Below are positions 44,483 to 52,852 of a stretch of 64,000 bases of DNA, in pieces (the first letter of the stretch is position 1; each line of letters begins with the position of its first letter). Origin of the DNA: Pseudomonas sp. N40(2020) (GTDB taxonomy: Bacteria; Pseudomonadota; Gammaproteobacteria; Pseudomonadales; Pseudomonadaceae); the NCBI RefSeq assembly GCF_014472415.1, contig NZ_JACSZV010000030.1:1-64000 (forward strand), written 5' to 3'. The notes beneath the pieces were generated by a model. It made no database searches and was not told the origin of the DNA. It saw only the letters and a program-made list of their open reading frames with translations. Made by a program: the position numbers and the translations under genes.

Positions 44483-45016
44483 CTAGTTGTAGGTTTGATA
44501 GCTGGGTTGTTGACGTTCAAGAACGCTGAGTGGCAAGCAGACAGATTGTTCCCGGTTGAGAAACTGCAGAAGGATCATCACCCGGTCGGTACCGTGCGCA
44601 GCAACGAACACGCCCTCGAGTGGCGACAGTGGGCCGCTGATGATCTGTAAATGCTCGCCGGGTTTGAGCGCTTCGTCCGCGTCCGACTCTGATTCAAGAC
44701 AGCGCCCACGCAAATGCTCGATGACATGCTCTGCCACCGTCGCAGGACCATGGTTGAATTCGACAATGCGACTGACACCGCGAGTGGAACGCAAGGGCGC
44801 CCAATTGTCGTTGCGGCTGAGTTGGATAAACAAATATCCGGGGAAGAGGGATTCCAACACCCGCTGTCGTTTCCCGCGAATGACGCGTTCACTGACTAGC
44901 TGGGGGTGGTAGACCACATAATTCTGTTGCAGGAGGTTGAGGTGGGCACGTTCATCCTGACGTGGTTTGCATTGCAATAAGTACCAATTAGGTCGATCTG
45001 AGCTGGTTGCTGGCAT
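44483..45016 (-). CDS. rfaH: RfaH-like transcription antiterminator (NusG paralogue)
   Basis: A 177-residue NusG-type factor: NGN domain opening WYLLQCKPRQDERAHLNLLQ, then VYHPQLVSERVIRGKRQRVL and ESLFPGYLFIQL, followed by the linker and a C-terminal KOW-like domain (LQIISGPLSPLEGVFVAAHG). RfaH proteins ride RNA polymerase from ops sites and let it read through long surface-polysaccharide operons. Being the first gene of the EPS operon it is a dedicated, operon-encoded factor. Start 45016 is an ATG matching the family N-terminus; a longer frame to 45121 is untypical. Confidence 0.85.
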   Translation of the reverse strand: MPATSSDRPNWYLLQCKPRQDERAHLNLLQQNYVVYHPQLVSERVIRGKRQRVLESLFPGYLFIQLSRNDNWAPLRSTRGVSRIVEFNHGPATVAEHVIEHLRGRCLESESDADEALKPGEHLQIISGPLSPLEGVFVAAHGTDRVMILLQFLNREQSVCLPLSVLERQQPSYQTYN

Positions 45017-45104
45017 GCTGGTAAACTCTGTAATGATCGAAAGTTTATGCAGGCAGTAGCTCAATGGTGGGCTAAGAAGAGACCGTTGGCAGAAGAGTGT
45101 TTTT

Positions 45105-45132
45105 ATTATGATGTAACGCAAGGGTGTTTCAA
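45105..45132 (-). promoter_or_regulatory. Sigma-70 promoter proximal to rfaH
   Basis: Read leftward, TTGAAA (45132-45127) and CATAAT (45110-45105) are separated by 16 bases, five of six matches each. Transcription would start near 45098, about 80 bases before rfaH. It lies downstream of the ops-like site, so only the distal promoter would include ops. Confidence 0.5.
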
Positions 45133-45237
45133 TAATGAATCACATAAGGTTTCATTAAAGTGCGTGACGTCAGGGCGTGACGCTATATTGTGCAGCGCAC
45201 TAGGAGCGATTAACCGTCTAACTTTTCCAGAGACAAA

Positions 45238-45245
45238 GCTACCGC
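45238..45245 (-). promoter_or_regulatory. ops-like element in the EPS leader
   Basis: GCGGTAGC on the leftward strand equals the core of the E. coli ops site (GGCGGTAGCGTG); the bases outside the core differ. It lies ~220 bases ahead of rfaH and ~100 bases past the distal promoter, the usual place for ops in polysaccharide operons. Confidence 0.5.
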
Positions 45246-45352
45246 ACGGTCTGCATATCGCAGCGTTTATGATAGGTAGCTAAGTAGTTGTCTCTAAAAT
45301 GTCAGCTGTCGAGTAAATTAGCGCTCGCGCCTTGTTCGACGAGACCTTGGTA

Positions 45353-45381
45353 GTTATCGGCCAGTCTTCACGGTCTGTCAA
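45353..45381 (-). promoter_or_regulatory. Distal sigma-70 promoter of the EPS operon
   Basis: Read leftward, a perfect TTGACA (45381-45376) and GATAAC (45358-45353) are 17 bases apart. It would give a ~330-base leader containing the ops-like site. The interval 45382-45623 holds the divergent epimerase promoter region, which was not resolved further. Confidence 0.5.
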
Positions 45382-45623
45382 ACGTTCCTTGTCAAAAAAC
45401 ACGCCATTGATCCAATAGTGAATTCGGCCGATTACATCATGTTGTTTTTATTGAGTATTTATTTCTGACGGATGGCTCGGAATTTTTTCGTCTTTCAAGG
45501 TGAAGGCTAATAGGCAAGATCAACAGACGAATCCCCATAGTTGGGGGTTATTATAAAGTCTGGACTGCGTTTCCCGATCAACGCTATAAGTAATCACCTA
45601 TTGAGTTGATTGGAGCAGGGACT

Positions 45624-46601
45624 ATGACCGTTCTTGTGACAGGTGCTGCGGGCTTTATTGGATATCACACGGTCAAACGATTGACTCTGGACGGCCACAC
45701 AGTAATAGGCATCGACAACCTCAACGATTATTACAGCGTGGCGCTCAAACAGGCGCGCCTCAAGCAGTTGAGCGAGCTGCAAGGTTTCCGTTTCCACACG
45801 ATGGATATTGTCGATAAGCCGTCCTTGATGGCGCTGTTCGATGAGCACAGTTTCACCGAGGTCGTCCACCTGGCCGCCCAGGCGGGTGTTCGCTACTCAC
45901 TGGATAACCCGGATGCCTACGCGCAATCGAATCTGGTGGGATTTTTGAATGTGCTGGAAGCCTGTCGACATTACCAGCCTGCGCATCTGATCTACGCGTC
46001 GAGCAGCTCGGTGTACGGTGCCAACAGCAAGCAGCCTTACAGTGTCGACGACGCGGTCGAGCAACCGGTTTCCCTGTACGCCGCCACCAAACGCGCCAAT
46101 GAATTACTTGCCCACAGTTACTGCCATCTCTACGGGCTGAAGGCCAGCGGGCTGCGTTTTTTTACCGTTTACGGGCCATGGGGCCGACCGGACATGGCGC
46201 TATTCAAGTTCACCGAAGCGATCCTGCAGGGCCGTCCGATCGATATTTACAACCATGGTCAAATGGCGCGGGACTTTACCTACGTCGATGACATTGTTGA
46301 AAGCATCGTGCGGCTGTGTCCGAAACCTCCGGTAGCCGACAAGGAGGGCAAAGGCGTCAACCGGATCTTCAACATAGGGCGCGGCAGCCCGGTTGCGCTG
46401 CTGGATTTTGTCGATTGCCTGGAGACGGCATTGGGCACAAAGGCTCAGCGCAACTTTATGCCGATGCAAGCGGGCGATGTCATCAATACCTGGGCCGATG
46501 TTTCGGCGCTGGCAGAATGGATCGGTTTTTCTCCGCAGGTGGAGGTTGAAGCAGGGGTGGCGCAATTTGTGAAGTGGTATCGAGATTACTATCAGGTTTG
46601 A
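45624..46601 (+). CDS. NAD-dependent epimerase, UDP-glucuronate 4-epimerase type
   Basis: A 325-residue extended SDR: TGAAGFIGYHTVKRLTLDGH, IDNLNDYYSVALKQARL, the HLAAQAGVRYSLDNPDAYAQ segment specific to UDP-glucuronate 4-epimerases (CapI/LpsL), catalytic YAATK, and FFTVYGPWGRPDMALFKFT. It would convert UDP-glucuronate (from Ugd) to UDP-galacturonate. Divergent from the RfaH-headed EPS operon but clearly part of the locus. Start 45624 has GGAG upstream; an earlier frame start at 45606 lies on the site itself. Confidence 0.85.
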   Translation: MTVLVTGAAGFIGYHTVKRLTLDGHTVIGIDNLNDYYSVALKQARLKQLSELQGFRFHTMDIVDKPSLMALFDEHSFTEVVHLAAQAGVRYSLDNPDAYAQSNLVGFLNVLEACRHYQPAHLIYASSSSVYGANSKQPYSVDDAVEQPVSLYAATKRANELLAHSYCHLYGLKASGLRFFTVYGPWGRPDMALFKFTEAILQGRPIDIYNHGQMARDFTYVDDIVESIVRLCPKPPVADKEGKGVNRIFNIGRGSPVALLDFVDCLETALGTKAQRNFMPMQAGDVINTWADVSALAEWIGFSPQVEVEAGVAQFVKWYRDYYQV

Positions 46602-46688
46602 GTCTGACGGTTAAGACCGTTCCAGGCTTGAACATCGCGGCGGCTGCATCATTTTCAGGCTCGCTAAGCCGGCACATTTATTGCTTTT

Positions 46689-46717
46689 CTAGCAATAAAT
46701 TGACTTATAGCTAGCAA
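46689..46717 (+). promoter_or_regulatory. Paired CTAGCAA boxes upstream of the GGT-like gene
   Basis: CTAGCAA at 46689-46695 and GCTAGCAA at 46710-46717, two helical turns apart (22 bases). They lie 20-50 bases before the start of the GGT-like gene. The same arrangement stands before the ABC operon at 54932-54961, so they are candidate operators for the GntR regulator at 48425. Confidence 0.55.
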
Positions 46718-46737
46718 AATATGAGAGGCCTTTGATT

Positions 46738-48309
46738 ATGATTGCCACGTCGCGCCGCGCGGTTATCTGTACACCTCATGCTGAAGCCAGTGCTGCCGGC
46801 ATGCGGGTTCTCGACGCGGGAGGCACCGCGATCGACGCGATGTTGTCGGCCAGCGCCATGCTTGCAGCGGTTTTTCCGCACATGACCGGGCTGGGCGGCG
46901 ATGCGCTGTGGATGATCCATGATCGTCAGGTACGCACCATTGTAGGGATCGGGCAGGCCGGGCAGCGCTTGCCAGAGGCCGGCAAGATCAGCCTGCGTGG
47001 ACCGGCTTCGGTCGCCACGACGGCGGGTGCCCTGGCCAGCTGGCAGACAGCGGCGACTATCAGTCGGCATGAGTGGGGCTCGAAACTGGGCTGGGCCGAT
47101 TTGCTGGAGGACGCGGCATTCATGGCCGGGCGGGGCACGCCCGTCTCACAATCGCAATTGTTCTGGCAGACCCTGCGCCAGCCGCTGATCGAGCAACTAC
47201 CGGGTCTCCATCACCTGTGCAAGACCGAGGGTCGCTGGTTGCGTGAGGGCGACATTCTGCGCCAGCCAGAACTGGCCAATACCCTTCGCCATCTCGGGCG
47301 GCACGGTGTTGAAGACTTTTATCACGGCGAACTCGCGCAAGCCTTCGGCGCTGCATTTGACCGCTTGGGTTGCGGCTTGACGGCCGCCGACCTGGCTCAG
47401 ACCCGAGCCCTTGAAGCCGCACCGATTTCCGTGCGTTATCGCCAGGGCACGCTGTACAACGTCGCGCCGCCCTGTCAGGGACTCTATACCTTGCAAGCCA
47501 TGGCCGCGCTGCAACACAAGCCACTGGCCGACGTCGGCAATGGCAGCGCGCTCTACTATCACTACCTGGTTGAAGCGATCAAACAAAGTCTGCTGCGCCG
47601 CAATGCGCAATTGTGCGATCCGCTGACGTCTGAGCGGGATTTCACCTCAAGCCTGCACGCGGCGCAGATTCAAGCCTATGCGGAGGCGATTGATGATCAG
47701 CGTGCGGCGCCCTGGAACGAACCCGGTCGTCCCGCCGACACCGTCTGGATGGCCGCAACCGATGAGCAAGGGCGTACTGCATGCCTGATCCAGAGCCTGT
47801 TTCATGATTTCGGCTCCGGCTGCGTTATGGGCGATACCGGCGTGTTGTGGCAGAACCGTGCCGCCGGGTTCAATGCCGACGCCAGTCATGTCAACGGCTG
47901 GGCGCCGGGCAAGCGGCCGGCGCATACCCTGAACCCTTCCTGCTACCTGGCCGACGACGGGCGTCGCTGGTTTTTCGGGACGCAAGGAGGCGATGGCCAG
48001 CCACAGACGCAAATGGTCCTGGCGACGCAGTTGATTGACTATCAGCAACCCATTGACCTTGCACTGCAGACGCCACGCTTTCTGCTCGGCCGCAGCTTTT
48101 TCGACAGCACCGACAACCTCAAGCTGGAAGGCGATATCCACGAGTCGACGATCACAGGACTCGCCGCACTGGGCCACGAGGTGGAAGTGATTCCGGCACT
48201 TAGCGCCATGACCGGCCACGCCGGGATCATCGCGATTGGCGCCGATGATCACCGCAGTGCCATGCACGATCCCCGGGGGGAGGGCGTCAGCCTCGGTCAA
48301 TCGAGCTGA
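46738..48309 (+). CDS. Gamma-glutamyltransferase-like Ntn hydrolase (cytosolic, YwrD type)
   Basis: A 523-residue member of the GGT family without signal peptide. N-terminal AVICTPHAEASAAGMRVLDA, then GGTAIDAMLSA and MTGLGGDALWMIHD. The self-cleavage nucleophile is probably Thr335 in ADTVWMAATDEQG, aligned with the TTHFSVVD segment of classical GGT but lacking its second Thr and His. SLFHDFGSGCVMGDTGVLWQN and the GTQGGDGQPQTQM segment follow. It likely cleaves a gamma-glutamyl or other amide-linked compound in the cytoplasm. Start 46738 has GAGAGG upstream. Confidence 0.8.
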   Translation: MIATSRRAVICTPHAEASAAGMRVLDAGGTAIDAMLSASAMLAAVFPHMTGLGGDALWMIHDRQVRTIVGIGQAGQRLPEAGKISLRGPASVATTAGALASWQTAATISRHEWGSKLGWADLLEDAAFMAGRGTPVSQSQLFWQTLRQPLIEQLPGLHHLCKTEGRWLREGDILRQPELANTLRHLGRHGVEDFYHGELAQAFGAAFDRLGCGLTAADLAQTRALEAAPISVRYRQGTLYNVAPPCQGLYTLQAMAALQHKPLADVGNGSALYYHYLVEAIKQSLLRRNAQLCDPLTSERDFTSSLHAAQIQAYAEAIDDQRAAPWNEPGRPADTVWMAATDEQGRTACLIQSLFHDFGSGCVMGDTGVLWQNRAAGFNADASHVNGWAPGKRPAHTLNPSCYLADDGRRWFFGTQGGDGQPQTQMVLATQLIDYQQPIDLALQTPRFLLGRSFFDSTDNLKLEGDIHESTITGLAALGHEVEVIPALSAMTGHAGIIAIGADDHRSAMHDPRGEGVSLGQSS

Positions 48310-48424
48310 GCTGCCGGTCACAAGGTTTGCCGCCGCCCGGGCGGCTGGCGGATAATGCCGCCCATTACTTACCGTCAGCCGTTTTGCGCGACGGGATGAG
48401 GCCTTTTTTGAAAAAGAGGAAAGG

Positions 48425-49117
48425 ATGGGCTTGACCACAGTCACCGCCAAACAGCTTGAGGTCCAGCGCATCGTCGATGCGTTGTACAAGGCCATCGCCC
48501 AGCATCGTCTGCCGCCTGGCACGCGATTGATCGAAGCGCAGATCGTCGAAACGCTGCAAGCCAACCGCAATCATGTGCAGGTCGCATTGCAGCGTCTGGC
48601 CATGCAAAAAGTCGTGACCATCGAAGCCAACCGAGGCGCCATGGTGGCTCAGCCAACCGCGCGCGAGGCGAAGGATATATTCAGCGCTCGGCGGGCCATC
48701 GAGCGGGCCATTGTCGAAGCGATCACCCCGGCGGTCATGCGCAAACAGCGCCAGCGCGTGGCCAGTCACATGAACAACGAACGCAAAGCCACCAACGACA
48801 CCGACCGCCGCGCCATCGTCAGGGAATTGAGTGAGTTTCACTTGATGCTGGGCGAGCTCTGCGGCAATACCGTGCTCAGCGATATCCTCGCCAACCTGAT
48901 GGTGCGCAGTTCGTTGATCGTCGCGCTGTATCAGCGTAACGACGTACCGTCCTGCGCGTCCGATGAGCACCAGGAAATCATCACGGCGCTGGAAGCGGGC
49001 GATAACGCCAAGGCAGTCAAGGTCATGATCGAACACCTGGACGAGCTGGAAGGGCAACTGGCTCTGGAAGAATCAGCGCCTGAAGAGTTCAACCTCAAGC
49101 AGGCGTTGAGCGACTGA
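48425..49117 (+). CDS. GntR family regulator (FCD/FadR subfamily)
   Basis: A 230-residue regulator. N-terminal winged helix (LYKAIAQHRLPPGTRLIEAQ, then IVETLQANRNHVQVALQRLA) and C-terminal helical FCD ligand domain (DIFSARRAIERAIVEAI, HLMLGELCGNTVLSDILANL, DEHQEIITALEAGDNAKAVK). FCD proteins usually bind a carboxylic acid near three His residues. Encoded between the GGT-like gene and the convergent deaminase/ABC operon, it probably represses both at the CTAGCA boxes. GAGGA precedes the ATG. Confidence 0.85.
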   Translation: MGLTTVTAKQLEVQRIVDALYKAIAQHRLPPGTRLIEAQIVETLQANRNHVQVALQRLAMQKVVTIEANRGAMVAQPTAREAKDIFSARRAIERAIVEAITPAVMRKQRQRVASHMNNERKATNDTDRRAIVRELSEFHLMLGELCGNTVLSDILANLMVRSSLIVALYQRNDVPSCASDEHQEIITALEAGDNAKAVKVMIEHLDELEGQLALEESAPEEFNLKQALSD

Positions 49118-49136
49118 AATATTGCCGCAAGCCACG

Positions 49137-50363
49137 CTATGGCTTGAGTAATACCCCTGCTGGCCTGCTGAACGTTTGGCGCCCAGCCTTGTAGCCCATT
49201 AACGGCGGGCTGATCTCGGCAATCACCGCTGCCGGTGAAGGCGCGTCGAAGACGATGAAATCTGCACGGCAACCAGGTAGAAGGCCGTAATCCGTCAGGC
49301 GGAGCAGGCGCGCCGATTCACTGGACACCCATGACAGGCATTGCAGCAACTCCGGCACAGTGCCCATCTGACTGACGTTGGCGAACAGATTGGCCTGGCG
49401 AATCAGCGAAGCGTCACCATAGGGCGTGAACGGGTTGCCGATGTTGTTGGTCGAGACCGAGCAGGTCACCCCGCAGGCATGCAGTTGAGCCAAGGGTGCA
49501 AGACCGCGTGGTTTGTTATGAAAGGCATCGCGCCCCATCAGGAACAGATCGGTGCTGGGCAGGCAAGTGACCTGCACGCCAACGTCCGCCAACTGCCGGC
49601 CCAACTCCATCAACTGTTCGCGAGGCAACGTCGACAGTTTGGTGACATGGCCGATGGTCACTCGACCGCCCCAGCCATGCAGTTGCGTACAGCGGGCAAC
49701 TTCCATGACGGTCATGCCGTCAGGATTCAGATCGAAATCCAGGTGCAAATCCAGATCGCAATCGTAAGTTACAGCCAGTTCGAACAGGCGCTGAATCTGC
49801 CCGAGAGGATCACTGTCCATGTAGGGGCAGCCACCAAGCACCGTGGCGCCACACTCCAGCGCCTGGCAGAGCAGGGCTTCGGTGCCCGGGTTGTTGAGCA
49901 GTCCCTCTTGAGGAAATACGCAGATCTGGAGCGTGATCGCCCAGGCGTAATCGGTCTGCAGGCGTCGAATCGCATTGAAGCCGATCAGTCCTATTTGCGG
50001 GTCAAGTTCGACGTGGGTGCGCATGAAGGTGGTGCCCTGCAGAATCGCCTTGTCCAGCACCTGTGCACCGCGCAGATAGATGTCTTGCTCGGTGAATTCG
50101 GCTTTCGCCGCCCGAGTCTGGGCAATTGCTTCGGCCAGCGTGCCTTGCTGCAAATGGCAGCGCTGCATGATGCACGCCTTGTCCAGATGGATATGGGTTT
50201 CGACCAGCCCCGGTAGCAACAGGCGGCCCTGCAGGTCGAGGGTTTCCCATGCGGTAGTGGCCGGGTGAAAGGCCGGGACGAAACAGCCATTCTCGATGTA
50301 CAACACCGCGTCCGCAGAGGTCTTTTCGCCGACGCGTGCATTGATGATTTTCAGGGCACTCAT
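49137..50363 (-). CDS. Cytosine deaminase-like amidohydrolase
   Basis: A 408-residue metal-dependent hydrolase of the CodA-like subgroup. HxH in GLVETHIHLDKA, then THVELDPQIG, DLDLHLDFDLNPDG and VTIGHVTKLSTLP. The late Asp that normally binds metal and activates water (in GHDD or SDN) is replaced: this protein reads SVSTNNIGNPFTPYG near residue 303. The same STNN form may define a subfamily. Expected to deaminate or open a nitrogen heterocycle. Overlaps the ABC gene by four bases (ATGA), so both are in one operon. Confidence 0.8.
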   Translation of the reverse strand: MSALKIINARVGEKTSADAVLYIENGCFVPAFHPATTAWETLDLQGRLLLPGLVETHIHLDKACIMQRCHLQQGTLAEAIAQTRAAKAEFTEQDIYLRGAQVLDKAILQGTTFMRTHVELDPQIGLIGFNAIRRLQTDYAWAITLQICVFPQEGLLNNPGTEALLCQALECGATVLGGCPYMDSDPLGQIQRLFELAVTYDCDLDLHLDFDLNPDGMTVMEVARCTQLHGWGGRVTIGHVTKLSTLPREQLMELGRQLADVGVQVTCLPSTDLFLMGRDAFHNKPRGLAPLAQLHACGVTCSVSTNNIGNPFTPYGDASLIRQANLFANVSQMGTVPELLQCLSWVSSESARLLRLTDYGLLPGCRADFIVFDAPSPAAVIAEISPPLMGYKAGRQTFSRPAGVLLKP

Positions 50364-52852
50364 GCGCTGACTCCTTCGCCCAGATACGCGGCGGCCAGTT
50401 CGTCGTCGCCGCGCAACTGTGCGGCGCTCCCGCATTTGACGATGCAGCCGGTTTCCAGCACGTACGCCCGATCGGCGACTTGCAAAGCAAGGTTGGCCAT
50501 TTGGTCCACCAGCAACAAGGTCACACCATCGTCGCGTAGGGCTGCCAAGGCGTCGTACAGCTCGCCGATCATGGCAGGGGAGAGGCCCAGCGACGGTTCG
50601 TCGAGCAGCAGTATTTTGGGTTTGGCCATCAAGCCGCGTCCCACGGCAACCATCTGTTGTTCGCCACCGGACAACAGGCCCGCCGGGCTGTCGATGCGGT
50701 CGCGCAAACGCGGAAAGCGCCGCAGGATCGCCTCGATTTCGGCATCGGCGTCGAACGCTTCGCGCCGCGAATAACCACCCAGCAACAGGTTGTCGCGCAC
50801 TGTCAGGTACGGGAATACCTGGCGACCTTCCGGAACCAGTGCCAGACCTTTACCGGCGATGCCACTGGCGCTGGCCATCTCAATGTTTTCGTTGTCCAGC
50901 AGGATGCTGCCGCTGGCGGCCCGATGCAGCCCGGCCAGGCACTGCAAGATACTCGATTTACCCGCGCCGTTGGCGCCAAGGATCGCCACCATCTCACCGG
51001 GATTGACCACGAGGTTGACCTTGTTGACCACCGGCGCTGCGCCGTAATCGATCACCAGATCTTTGACGTACAAGCGTGCGTCGCGACTGCCATCCCAAGT
51101 CTGTTCACGGGGCGTCGCCTGATAGTCGGTCCCGCCCAGATAAGCAGCGATGACCTGTTTGTTCTGGCGGATTTCGGCCGGTGTACCGAAGGCGATGGGC
51201 TTGCCCGCGTCCAGCACCAGCAGGCGTTCGGACACCGACATGACCAACGCCATGTCGTGCTCGACCAGAATGACCGTCAAGCCGAAATCCGCCAGTTTGC
51301 GCAGCAGCAGCGCCAGGTCATCGGTGTCACGTCGGCTCAGGCCAGCGGCGGGTTCGTCGAGGAGCAGCACCGCCGGCGCGGTCGCCAATGCCCGGGCAAT
51401 TTCCACCAGACGACGATCCACGTGGGGCAAGTCCTCGGCGGCGATGTTGACCGCGCCGCGATAGCCGACCAATGCCAGCAGATCCAGCGCAAGGTCGCGC
51501 TGCTCGGCACTGCACAGCCTGAACGGTGATCCGAGGCGGCCTTTCTGCATGGCCACCAGCAGATTGTCGAGCACCGACATATCGCCGAATAACTGAGTGG
51601 TTTGGTAAGTGCGCGCAATCCCGGCGCGGGCCGTTTTCCAGGCGGGTAAACCAGCGAGGGCGGTTTGCAGTTCGATCTGGCCACTGTCAGGCGTATAGAA
51701 GCCACTGATCATGTTCAGCACCGTGGTTTTGCCTGCACCGTTGGGCCCGATAATGCTGGTGATGCTGGCGGCGGGGGCATGCAGATTGACGTGCTGCGCG
51801 GCCTGGACGCCGCCGAAGCGAATGCCGATGTCGGTGACGCGTAAACCGCTCGAAGCCCCTCGACTTTGCAGATGCGCGGCCAGCCTCGCTTGATTGATCG
51901 TGTTTGGTGGCACCAAGTGCGTGGGTTTGATCCAGCGACGAGCGAGCGCACCCAATAAGCCGTTGGGGGCGATCCACAACACCACCAGAAGCAAGGTCGA
52001 GAAAATCAACAGGCGGTATTCGGCGAAATCCGAAAGTAATTCCGGCACCAGCACAATCAGCAACGCCCCCAGTAAAGGGCCGAACAATGTCCCGCTGCCA
52101 CCGACAATGACGGCCAGCACGAACAGGATCGATTGCGAGAACGGAAAGGATTCGGGGTTGATAAACATCAACAGTGGCGCCAGCACAGCTCCCGCCAGAC
52201 CGGTCAGCGCGGCCGACAGGGCGAAGGCCAGGGTCTTGCTCAGAACCGGATTGAACCCCAGCGAGCGGGCGGCAATCTCCGATGCCTTGACGGCGAGCAT
52301 GGCTTTGCCACAACCGCTGTGGCGCAGACGCTGATAAAACGCAAGGGCGCCGATCATCAAGGCAGTGGCCAGCAGTGCCAGGAGGATGGCCGGATCGAGT
52401 CCGGCGAACTGCGGTAACGGAATGCCCATCAAACCGTTGGAACCGCCGGTAACGTCACGCCATTCGATCAGGCTGTGATGGACGATGAAGGCAAAAGCGA
52501 TGGTAATCATCGCCAGATAAGGACCGCTGACACGCAACGCAGGAATCGCCAGCAAGGCGCCGATCAGCCCAGTGACGACAGCCGTCACCGGCATCGCCAG
52601 CCACAACGGCCAGCCCGCGATGGTCAGCAGTGCCGAAACATAGGCGCCAATGGCATAAAACGCGATATGGCCGAAGGAGATCTGGCCACTCAGGCCAATC
52701 AATATATTCAGCCCTACACCGACCACTGCCGCCAGCGCGCAGAGGGTGAAGACCAACAGGGAATAGCTGTCTAGCGTGAACGCCATGACAACGCATAGCA
52801 GCGCCAACAACGCGATGAACACCGGGCCGAGCAGCGTTTTGAAGTCATTCAT
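50360..52852 (-). CDS. Fused LivM-LivG-LivF ABC transporter component
   Basis: An 830-residue fusion of three normally separate proteins. A LivM-type permease (residues ~1-320, LNILIGLSGQISFGHIAFYA) is followed by a LivG-type ATPase (~335-590, Walker A IGPNGAGKTTVLNMISG) and a LivF-type ATPase (~600-830, Walker A LGANGAGKSSILQCLAGL, signature LLSGGEQQMVAVGRGL, Walker B ILLLDEPSLGLSP). In the LivG domain the ABC signature is degenerate (DLPHVDRRLVEIARAL). Forms a complete importer with the LivH permease and the binding protein next to it. Confidence 0.9.
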   Translation of the reverse strand: MNDFKTLLGPVFIALLALLCVVMAFTLDSYSLLVFTLCALAAVVGVGLNILIGLSGQISFGHIAFYAIGAYVSALLTIAGWPLWLAMPVTAVVTGLIGALLAIPALRVSGPYLAMITIAFAFIVHHSLIEWRDVTGGSNGLMGIPLPQFAGLDPAILLALLATALMIGALAFYQRLRHSGCGKAMLAVKASEIAARSLGFNPVLSKTLAFALSAALTGLAGAVLAPLLMFINPESFPFSQSILFVLAVIVGGSGTLFGPLLGALLIVLVPELLSDFAEYRLLIFSTLLLVVLWIAPNGLLGALARRWIKPTHLVPPNTINQARLAAHLQSRGASSGLRVTDIGIRFGGVQAAQHVNLHAPAASITSIIGPNGAGKTTVLNMISGFYTPDSGQIELQTALAGLPAWKTARAGIARTYQTTQLFGDMSVLDNLLVAMQKGRLGSPFRLCSAEQRDLALDLLALVGYRGAVNIAAEDLPHVDRRLVEIARALATAPAVLLLDEPAAGLSRRDTDDLALLLRKLADFGLTVILVEHDMALVMSVSERLLVLDAGKPIAFGTPAEIRQNKQVIAAYLGGTDYQATPREQTWDGSRDARLYVKDLVIDYGAAPVVNKVNLVVNPGEMVAILGANGAGKSSILQCLAGLHRAASGSILLDNENIEMASASGIAGKGLALVPEGRQVFPYLTVRDNLLLGGYSRREAFDADAEIEAILRRFPRLRDRIDSPAGLLSGGEQQMVAVGRGLMAKPKILLLDEPSLGLSPAMIGELYDALAALRDDGVTLLLVDQMANLALQVADRAYVLETGCIVKCGSAAQLRGDDELAAAYLGEGVSA

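Noticed and set aside
45051-45062. GGCAGTAGCTCA on the rightward strand as another ops-like site
   Set aside because: It has one mismatch in the core, lies in the wrong direction for the EPS operon and inside the rfaH leader; there is no supporting promoter for the epimerase in that position.
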